From Paenalcaligenes sp050487225 (GTDB lineage Bacteria > Pseudomonadota > Gammaproteobacteria > Burkholderiales > Burkholderiaceae_B): DNA of 64,000 nt. Below the pieces are notes generated by a model, which worked only from the letters and a program-made list of their open reading frames with translations, was not told where the DNA came from and made no database searches. The stretch covers positions 1,550,001-1,614,000 of the forward strand of contig NZ_JBKQGY010000001.1 of the NCBI RefSeq assembly GCF_050487225.1. The letters are read 5' to 3'. Positions 43,744 through 51,400 of this stretch are shown one piece after another. The translations under genes were made by a program, and so were the position numbers. Numbering within the stretch: position 1 is the stretch's first letter; each line of letters starts with the position of its first letter.

Positions 43744-43781
43744 AAAAAGGCCTGAGCCCACCCTAGAGCTCAGGCCTTTTT
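43744..43781 (+). terminator. Rho-independent terminator of the min operon
   Basis: A perfect 14-bp stem is formed by 43744-43757 (AAAAAGGCCTGAGC) and 43768-43781, with a 10-base loop and T run. It can work in both directions. Confidence 0.92.
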
Positions 43782-43799
43782 GCTGTCTTACGACCACAA

Positions 43800-43830
43800 A
43801 AAAAGCTTGCCTAGAGTAGACAAGCTTTTT
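43800..43830 (-). terminator. Rho-independent terminator after the glycine-zipper lipoprotein gene
   Basis: AAAAAGCTTG (43800-43809) pairs with CAAGCTTTTT (43821-43830); the A run becomes U on the minus-strand transcript. It lies 39 bases beyond the lipoprotein stop, back to back with the minE terminator. Confidence 0.85.
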
Positions 43831-43868
43831 AGGTTTACCTGATGACTACGCATCAGGATAGGTACGGC

Positions 43869-44102
43869 TTAATTGGAGTTCTTGCCAATTTGATCACCGA
43901 TCAAACCACCCAATGCTGCACCGCCAATCGTACCCAGTACACCGCCATCTGTAATCACAGCACCCGCTAGACCCCCCACCCCAGCGCCGGATACTGCGCC
44001 TTTTTGACGGCTATTCATGCCATCCCAAGCAGAACACCCTGCCACGGAAGCTAACAACGCTACTAACGCACCAACTTTAGCAATACGGCTGTGAATTTTC
44101 AT
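43869..44102 (-). CDS. Glycine-zipper lipoprotein (OsmB-like)
   Basis: This 77-residue protein has a lipoprotein signal peptide with the lipobox Val-Ala-Gly-Cys, Cys23 being the lipidated residue. A Gly-rich zipper follows (GAVSGAGVGGLAGAVITDGG, then GGAALGGLIGDQIGK) that can insert in a membrane. This is the OsmB/YmgG pattern, small outer-membrane lipoproteins often induced by osmotic or envelope stress. It is a single gene with its own terminator. Confidence 0.88.
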   Translation of the reverse strand: MKIHSRIAKVGALVALLASVAGCSAWDGMNSRQKGAVSGAGVGGLAGAVITDGGVLGTIGGAALGGLIGDQIGKNSN

Positions 44103-44218
44103 GACGATACTCCTTAAAACTCTAGTCAGATAGATATAGCTTAACGGACTTCACGATCAGGAATGTGTACGGTTTACGACAAATTGTATGGAGAAGAAAC
44201 AGCCTTATCCAAGATATT

Positions 44219-44755
44219 TCACTTCACCAACTTCAAGACGGACTTAAAGGCTGGGTTTGCCGGTGTTTCCAGCCACTCAAACAACGCCATTTCCATGGTG
44301 ACACTTTCTAAGCCATGATACGCCCAGCGCTTGCAAGCCGCTTCATGACTGGATGACAACCGTGAACCTATGCCATCCACTACCAAGATAGGATGATAGC
44401 CCGCCTGATGCAAGCTTAAGCCAGTCTGCAGTACGCAGATATGAGCCTCTACGCCCAACAACAGCACTTTAGGCCTATGTGTGGGCAGATTCTCGCGTAC
44501 TGCTGGCTCACGCAACGCATCAAAATGCGTTTTAGCGATTACCGTATCCACATGCGGCAACAACGTCGGGTGTGTAGGCCCAATTTTATCCGGCCAATGC
44601 TCGGTAGCCACCACAGGCACCGAGCATAGCTTGACCCCCTCTATGAAGCGCTGTACTCGCTCCAACAATGCCTCGTGATCCGCAATAGCAGGCAGTAACT
44701 TCTCCTGCATATCAATCAATAACACACTGCACTGATGTGCTTTCAATAACGCCAT
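44219..44755 (-). CDS. Isochorismatase-family cysteine hydrolase
   Basis: The 178-residue protein has the full Asp-Lys-Cys triad: Asp15 in LLIDMQEKL, Lys75 in VIAKTHFDA and Cys107 in EAHICVLQT, with the usual cis-peptide before the Cys. It resembles the YcaC-type group. The substrate is unknown, since this family covers isochorismatase, nicotinamidase and others. It follows ettA's neighbour on the minus strand, 18 bases after ettA ends. Confidence 0.9.
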   Translation of the reverse strand: MALLKAHQCSVLLIDMQEKLLPAIADHEALLERVQRFIEGVKLCSVPVVATEHWPDKIGPTHPTLLPHVDTVIAKTHFDALREPAVRENLPTHRPKVLLLGVEAHICVLQTGLSLHQAGYHPILVVDGIGSRLSSSHEAACKRWAYHGLESVTMEMALFEWLETPANPAFKSVLKLVK

Positions 44756-44773
44756 AGAGGACTCCTTTAAGGA

Positions 44774-46447
44774 TTATTTCAGGGCTTTGTAACGAATACG
44801 TGTAGGTTTGGCAGCTTCCTCACCTAAACGACGACGTTTATCTTCCTCGTACTCTTGGTAGTTACCGGCGAAGAACTCCACATGGGAATCGCCTTCGAAC
44901 GCCAAGATGTGGGTAGCAATACGGTCCAAGAACCAACGGTCATGGCTGATCACCATCACACAACCGGCGAATTCCAGCAACGCGTCTTCCAACGCACGCA
45001 AGGTTTCTACGTCTAAGTCGTTAGAGGGTTCATCCAGCAGCAACACGTTACCGCCAGAAATCAGTGTTTTAGCCAAGTGCAAGCGACCACGCTCACCACC
45101 GGACAACTCGCCTACGATCTTGTTTTGATCGGAACCACGGAAGTTGAAACGGCCTACGTAAGCACGGGCAGGCATCTCAAAACGGCCCACGGTCAGAATA
45201 TCGGAGCCATCAGAAATCGCATCAAAGACTGATTTACCGTTAGGCAACGAGTCACGAGACTGATCCACGTACGACAAGTTCACCGTTTGACCAATGTCTA
45301 CGCTACCGGAATCAGGTTGCTCTTCGCCAGCAATCATGCGGAACAGCGTGGATTTACCCGCACCGTTAGGACCGATAATCCCAACAATCGCTCCTGGCGG
45401 CACTTTGAAGCTCAGGTCTTCAATCAGCAAACGATCGCCGAAGGACTTGTTCACGTTTTTGAACTCAATCACTTCATTACCCAAACGCTCTGCTACAGGG
45501 ATAAAGATCTCCTGAGTTTCATTACGTTTCTGGTACTCGTGGGATGCCAATTCCTCAAAGCGGTTCAAACGTGCTTTGGACTTAGCCTGACGGCCTTTAG
45601 GATTCTGGCGTACCCATTCCAACTCTTTCTGAATGGTACGTTGGCGAGCGCTTTCAGACGCTTCCTCTTGTTTCAGACGGTCTTCTTTTTGCTCCAACCA
45701 CGAGCTGTAGTTACCTTTCCAAGGAATACCGTGGCCACGGTCAAGCTCTAGAATCCACTCAGCTGCGTTATCCAAGAAGTATCGATCGTGCGTCACCGCC
45801 ACAACCGTGCCGAGGAATTTGCTCAAGAACTGCTCCAACCAGTGCACGCTTTCCGCATCCAAGTGGTTGGTAGGTTCGTCTAGCAGCAGCATGTCGGGTT
45901 TAGACAGCAGCAACTGACAGAGCGCCACACGACGTTTCTCACCACCAGACAGGTTGGCAATCTTGGCATCCCATGGTGGCAAACGCAGTGCGTCTGCAGC
46001 AATTTCCATTTGGGTAGCGATGTCATCACTACCACTGGTGGCAGCCGCCTCAATAATGGCTTCTAGCTCACCCTGCTCGGCAGCCAATGCGTCGAAGTCA
46101 GCATCGGGCTCGGCGTACGCTGCGTACACTTCTTCCAAACGCTGTTTGGCAGTAAACACTTCGCCCAGACCCGCTTCTACTTCTTCGCGTACGGTATGCT
46201 CTGGGTTCAGCTTAGGTTCCTGAGGCAAATAGCCAATGTTCAACCCCGGCATGGGGATGGCTTCACCTTCAATTTCTTTATCCACGCCTGCCATGATTTT
46301 CAGCAAGGTAGACTTACCTGACCCGTTCAGACCCAGCACACCAATTTTGGCACCAGGAAAGAAAGACAGGGAGATATCACGTAGAATCTGACGTTTGGGA
46401 GGGACAATCTTGCCCACCCGGTTCATGGTGTATACAAACTGAGCCAT
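44774..46447 (-). CDS. ettA: Energy-dependent translational throttle protein EttA
   Basis: The 557-residue ABC-F protein has two ATPase domains, with Walker A GLNGSGKST and GPNGAGKST and signatures LSGGEKRRVAL and LSGGERGRLHLAK. The linker (the P-site tRNA-interaction motif region, about 245-310) is rich in basic and acidic residues, and the start MAQFVYTMNRVGKIVPPKR is that of EttA. It binds the ribosomal E site and tunes the first peptide bonds to the ATP/ADP ratio. Confidence 0.97.
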   Translation of the reverse strand: MAQFVYTMNRVGKIVPPKRQILRDISLSFFPGAKIGVLGLNGSGKSTLLKIMAGVDKEIEGEAIPMPGLNIGYLPQEPKLNPEHTVREEVEAGLGEVFTAKQRLEEVYAAYAEPDADFDALAAEQGELEAIIEAAATSGSDDIATQMEIAADALRLPPWDAKIANLSGGEKRRVALCQLLLSKPDMLLLDEPTNHLDAESVHWLEQFLSKFLGTVVAVTHDRYFLDNAAEWILELDRGHGIPWKGNYSSWLEQKEDRLKQEEASESARQRTIQKELEWVRQNPKGRQAKSKARLNRFEELASHEYQKRNETQEIFIPVAERLGNEVIEFKNVNKSFGDRLLIEDLSFKVPPGAIVGIIGPNGAGKSTLFRMIAGEEQPDSGSVDIGQTVNLSYVDQSRDSLPNGKSVFDAISDGSDILTVGRFEMPARAYVGRFNFRGSDQNKIVGELSGGERGRLHLAKTLISGGNVLLLDEPSNDLDVETLRALEDALLEFAGCVMVISHDRWFLDRIATHILAFEGDSHVEFFAGNYQEYEEDKRRRLGEEAAKPTRIRYKALK

Positions 46448-46615
46448 AAATACTCGATGCTAAGAAAAAGGGGAAATAGCAAAGCCCCAATTGTAGGCCA
46501 GGCACTGCTCATTACGCTAATGTCAGACGCAACAATGCGGGAAAGCCGCAACCACTGACAAGCCAAAGCGGTGCATCTGCTTTAAAATGATTTTTTATTC
46601 TTTTACGACATAAAC

Positions 46616-47089
46616 ATGACTGACTCCGCTTCCCTGCTGTTCACCGAAGCCGATATAGACCTGCTGGCACGCACTGCAGACGCCTTGAGCGCCTACTTAG
46701 GCAAACCAGTACTCGCCGAAGTCATGGATGCTGGTGAAACAGGTTTTGAATGGGTGATATTCGCCATTCCACTGAATGTGGAAGAGGATTCCACCGACAT
46801 GACCGTTGTGCAAATAGGCGGTGCTAACGCACGCCTGCTCGGTAGTCAGGGTGGCGTTCAGTTGGCTGAAAATGAAACCTACAGTTGCCGCTTCTTGTGG
46901 GCGGTACAACGTATAGACATGGAAGGCATACGCTATGTCAAACTTGATGAGCAAGGCGATGATGTGGGTTGGAGCGAAACGCTAAACGAACTACTGCCTT
47001 TTGATCTAAGCGTCGATGACGAGCCCGACGACGAAGAAGGCGATGCCCAAATCTTCATCCCCGATGCTCCTAGCCGTACGCTGCACTAA
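46616..47089 (+). CDS. Conserved protein of unknown function
   Basis: This 157-residue cytoplasmic, acidic protein is not one I can name. It has an alpha/beta look (LFTEADIDLLARTADALSAYLGKPV, then FEWVIFAIPL and MTVVQIGGANARLLG) and an Asp/Glu-rich C-terminus (SVDDEPDDEEGDAQIFIPDA). There is no signal or membrane segment. It ends exactly next to the convergent glycosyltransferase gene. Confidence 0.75.
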   Translation: MTDSASLLFTEADIDLLARTADALSAYLGKPVLAEVMDAGETGFEWVIFAIPLNVEEDSTDMTVVQIGGANARLLGSQGGVQLAENETYSCRFLWAVQRIDMEGIRYVKLDEQGDDVGWSETLNELLPFDLSVDDEPDDEEGDAQIFIPDAPSRTLH

Positions 47090-48025
47090 TTAGTGTCGCT
47101 TATCTCGCAGATATAACGCCCATCCCACTGGCCACATCAGTGCCACCAACAGATGGGCGACTATGCCCTTCAAGGTATAGCAGGGTGGCTTAGTCTGCTG
47201 CGAGGCTTTGCAATGCAACCTAAAACGCGTGTAGCGCGCTGCCGCCTTTAAGAACTCGCTCGGTGCGTACCTAAACCATGGCATACAGTTGCTCAAGGTA
47301 TCTTGTGCAAGCAACCATAATCCCAATGCATGCTGTTGGCTATTGCGCCCTTGGTGAGACAGCGAATCTACGCTGTCGTAATACACCCTAAATACCTGAT
47401 TCACAAAACGGGTCAAAAACCCTGCTCGTGCAATGGCTCGCCACACTAGGCTTTCAGGCACAAAACCCGACACATGCTCGGGGAACGGGAATTGCCTCAG
47501 CACCGTAGTGCTTAAACAGCCAAACTTCTCGCCCCGCACTTTGTATTGGAAATTCAGGTCTAACGAGGTCACATCCAAGGGGTCTGTAGGAAATCTATCA
47601 CCCACAACTTGGCCATCCGGCCTTTGGCATAGCCCAACTACCGCCACATAGAAGTGACGCGATTCGGCAGGAATACTTAACCACGCTTGCTCTAGTCGAC
47701 TTAGCGCGTCATCCAGCAGGCTATCATCGCTATCCAGTGCAACGATCAACTCGCCTTGCGCTAAGCGCACCCCAGTATTAAAGGCTGTTTTTTTATGCTG
47801 ATTAGGCTGCCAGTGATACACAATGGAGAAGTTCGCTTCGTTCTGCCAACTTTCTATCAGGCTACGGGTGTCATCCGTGGAGCCGTCGTCCACCACCACC
47901 CACTCAAAATTCCGTGTGGCCTGTGCGCACAAGGAACGGTACACCCGCTCTAAGGTATGAGCACGATTGTAAGATGGGGTCAGTACCGTAAACCGGTATG
48001 CCCAACACGCAGTTGCAGGAGCCAT
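47090..48025 (-). CDS. Family 2 glycosyltransferase
   Basis: This 311-residue GT-A protein has FTVLTPSYNRAHTLERVYRSL at the N-terminus, VVVDDGSTDDTRSLI for nucleotide-sugar binding, LIVALDSDDSL with the DxD-type metal site, and a basic C-terminus with one hydrophobic helix (IVAHLLVALMWPVGWALYL). It probably adds a sugar to a surface glycan. It is isolated from other glycan genes, so acceptor and donor are unknown. Confidence 0.87.
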   Translation of the reverse strand: MAPATACWAYRFTVLTPSYNRAHTLERVYRSLCAQATRNFEWVVVDDGSTDDTRSLIESWQNEANFSIVYHWQPNQHKKTAFNTGVRLAQGELIVALDSDDSLLDDALSRLEQAWLSIPAESRHFYVAVVGLCQRPDGQVVGDRFPTDPLDVTSLDLNFQYKVRGEKFGCLSTTVLRQFPFPEHVSGFVPESLVWRAIARAGFLTRFVNQVFRVYYDSVDSLSHQGRNSQQHALGLWLLAQDTLSNCMPWFRYAPSEFLKAAARYTRFRLHCKASQQTKPPCYTLKGIVAHLLVALMWPVGWALYLRDKRH

Positions 48026-48080
48026 ATACCCTCACCAAAGGGACACGTTGAGTTAACACCAACTATACTGCTACAAACAG

Positions 48081-48127
48081 GCATAAAAAAACCACAACCT
48101 ACTTTCGTAGTTGTGGTTTTTTTATGC
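48081..48127. terminator. Long bidirectional Rho-independent terminator
   Basis: The arms 48081-48102 and 48107-48127 pair along about 21 bp with one bulged C and a 4-base TTTC loop; both flanks have A or T runs. It lies 37 bases past the small basic protein gene and also in front of the glycosyltransferase gene. Confidence 0.92.
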
Positions 48128-48163
48128 TAAAGCATACTGAGCGGAAACCCGCCTACACTACAC

Positions 48164-48292
48164 TTAGGCGCGTTTTACTTTCTCAAGCATTTTGAACACG
48201 CCCTTAGGGGAGCGAATGAACAAACGTTTGAAAGCTTTACCCAGGCAACGACGCTCAAGCGTGTTGCGGCGAGTGCGTTTGATTTCTGCCAT
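48164..48292 (-). CDS. 42-residue very basic protein of unknown function
   Basis: This short frame begins ATG at 48292-48290 (MAEIKRTRRNTLERRC) and ends KMLEKVKRA at a TAA. CGGAG lies about six bases before the ATG, and a good promoter is found further upstream. A very strong terminator follows. Fifteen of 42 residues are Lys or Arg, with one Cys and an amphipathic pattern. The composition suits a nucleic-acid or ribosome-associated protein, but it matches no ribosomal protein I know (not bL34, bL36 or bS21). Function unknown. Confidence 0.72.
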   Translation of the reverse strand: MAEIKRTRRNTLERRCLGKAFKRLFIRSPKGVFKMLEKVKRA

Positions 48293-48354
48293 GCTGATCT
48301 CCGAATTCTATAACCCGGCGACAAATAAAAAGCCGCCTTTAGGGACAATCCGAA

Positions 48355-48383
48355 ATTCTACCGTAAACCGCGCTAAGATACAA
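48355..48383 (-). promoter_or_regulatory. Predicted sigma70 promoter for the 42-residue protein gene
   Basis: On the minus strand TTGTAT (48383-48378) and TAGAAT (48360-48355) are separated by exactly 17 bases. The -10 matches the consensus at five of six positions. The start codon lies about 60 bases downstream. Confidence 0.55.
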
Positions 48384-48440
48384 AGAACCGCAGTCTAATC
48401 TTGGGCTACTTTCCTTCCTAACTGTCGTTTTCTCTGCACC

Positions 48441-51400
48441 ATGAGCTCTCAAATACGTCTGTATGGCGCCCGCCAAAACAACCTAAAAAACCTGGATGTC
48501 AGCTTTAACAGGGGCGAACTGACCGTACTAACGGGGGTATCTGGCTCAGGGAAAAGTTCATTAGCCTTTGACACGCTGTATGCCGAAGGCCAGCGCCGCT
48601 ACGTAGAAACCTTTTCTCCGTACGCACGACAGTTTTTGGATCGTATGGATAAACCGCAGGTAGACCGCATTGAAGGCGTGCTGCCTGCCATTGCCATCGA
48701 CCAAGTAAACCCAGTGCGTAACTCGCGCAGTTCGGTGGGCACCATGACCGAGCTAAACGACTACCTAAAACTGCTCTATGCACGGTTAGGAACGTTGTAC
48801 TGCCGCAGTTGTGCTCACGAGGTCAAGCCAGATAGCGCCCAATCCATCGCTGAAGATTTACAGCAACGTTGCGCTGAGCATGATCCACGTTTGGTGATCA
48901 GCTTTGCTGTCACCATCCCCACCAACTTCACACAAGAAGAAGTAGAAAACTTCTTGGCGCAGCAAGGCTATACCCGCGTTCACAAAGAAAAGCCCGAAGA
49001 CGCGGCGTCTCTGCGCACACTCTATGTAGTGCAAGACCGTTTCCGTCTTAGTAACGCCGAACCTGCCCGCCTGATGGAAGCCTTAGATGCTGCCCTCGCC
49101 CACGGCAACGGGCAAGTCAGTATCTTTGCCTCTCAAGCCGCTGATGGCCCTGAACAAGAGTGGCGCTACAACAACCGCCTGCACTGCACGCGCTGTGATA
49201 TTGATTACCAAACCCCACTGCCTAGCACCTTTTCGTTCAACTCGCCTTTAGGCGCCTGTGAGCATTGCCGTGGTTTTGGTCGGGTGATGGGTATTGATTA
49301 CGGTTTGGTTATCCCTGACGAAAACAAAAGCTTGTTAGAAGGTGCGATACGCCCTTGGCAGAGCGCCTCGAACAAGCAATGCCAAGAAGACATGCAACGC
49401 TACGCACCCGCTGCTGGCGTACGCTTATCCGCCCCTTGGAACACCCTCAGTGAGCACGAAAAGCATTGGGTCATCTACGGCGCAGACGACTGGAAGGAAA
49501 GCCGCAAAGCGTGGGAAACCCAATGGTATGGTGTGGCCCGCTTCTTTGACTGGTTAGAAAGCCGCAGTTACCGCATGCATGTACGGGTAATGCTGTCTAA
49601 ATACCGCAGCTACACCCCTTGCCCACACTGCAAAGGCTCACGACTCAAACCAGATGCCCTCTTGTGGCGCGTAGGGACGGAATCACACGATGCCGAAGGC
49701 AGTTACCAACGCTTCATGCCTGTACGCGCACTGTGGAGCCAAGCACAGCTAGACGCCCTACCCGGCTTACACATCCACGATTTGATGCGTATGCCCATAG
49801 ATCAGGTCAATGAGTACTTCAAACACTTCCAAACCGGTAGTGCGTTTGACGTGGCCACCGCATTGCTGCGCGATGAAGTGTGCTCACGCTTGCAGTTCCT
49901 GTGTGATGTGGGCTTAGGCTATTTATCGTTAGACCGACAAAGCCGCACCTTATCGGGCGGTGAAGTCCAACGTATTAACCTGACCACGGCGCTAGGTACC
50001 TCGTTGGTGAACACGCTATTTGTGTTGGATGAGCCTTCCATCGGTTTGCACCCTCGCGATATGCACCGCATCGTAGAGGTTATGCACCGTCTGCGTAACA
50101 ACGGCAATACCTTAGTGGTGGTAGAGCACGACCCACAAGTGATGGTGGCAGCGGATCGTATTCTGGATATAGGCCCTGGCCCCGGAGAGCGGGGCGGCCA
50201 AATCTTATTTGATGGTGCGCCCAAAGACCTGCGCAATGCCAATACACTCACTGGCGATTACTTAAGTGGTAGAAAACGCATACTCGCGCCTAACCCTATG
50301 CCGGTGCAAAACAATACACCGCGTCTACTGTTAGAAAACGTTAGCGCTCACAACCTAAAAAACATCAACGTCTCTATACCGTTGGGGCGCTTGGTGTGCG
50401 TGACTGGGGTATCCGGCTCAGGCAAATCCACGCTTATTCAAGACGTGCTGTACCCCGCCATCCTCAAACACAAAGGGTTGGCCACCGAAGCACCGGGTGA
50501 GTTTGGTGCTCTGCTAGGGGCTGAACAGATCGCTGAAGTCTTTATGGTGGATCAAAGCCCCATAGGTAAAACAGCACGCTCTAACCCCGCCAGTTACGTG
50601 GGTGCGTTTGACCCCATACGTAAACTCTTTTCCCGTGCACCTCTGGCGCTAGAGCGCAGCTATACCCCTGGTATGTTCAGCTTTAACAGTGGTGAGGGTC
50701 GCTGCCCTACCTGTGGCGGTACAGGCTTTGAACACATAGAAATGCAGTTCTTGTCAGACGTATATTTACGCTGCCCAGACTGTGACGGTAAGCGTTTCCG
50801 CCCCGAAGTGCTGGAAGTAGAAATTGAACACTTAGGTAAACGCGCCAACATTGCCGATGTATTAGACATGACCGCGCACGAAGCGTTGGCCTTCTTTGCT
50901 GGATTACGCGATGTACAACTCGCCCTGACCCCATTATGTGACGTGGGCTTGGACTACCTGAAGTTAGGTCAACCTGTGCCCACCTTATCAGGCGGCGAGG
51001 CCCAACGTCTAAAACTAGCAGGGCACTTGGCGGGGGCGGCAAAAAGCCCGCTCGCCCAAGCTAGAGTCGCGAAAAAAGGCAATCTGTTCCTGTTTGATGA
51101 GCCTACGACTGGCCTGCACTTTGATGACATCGCCAAACTGATGTTGGCCTTCCGCAAGCTGTTGGCTGCCGGTCATTCATTGGTGGTGATTGAGCACAAT
51201 CTGGATATGGTGCTAGCGGCTGACTGGGTGATAGACCTTGGCCCCGACGGCGGCTTATATGGCGGTGAACTGGTCGCCACAGGCACACCTGCCGACTTGA
51301 TGCTCAGCACCTCGTCCTACACAGGTAAAGCCTTAAAAGAATACCAAGCCAGCATCGTGGGGGAAGGCGCTATCCCCATGCCGGTAGTCAAAGAGCCTAC

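Noticed and set aside
48293..48440. LexA (SOS) box in front of the UvrA paralogue
   Set aside because: I looked for CTGT-N8-ACAG or close variants on both strands and found none.
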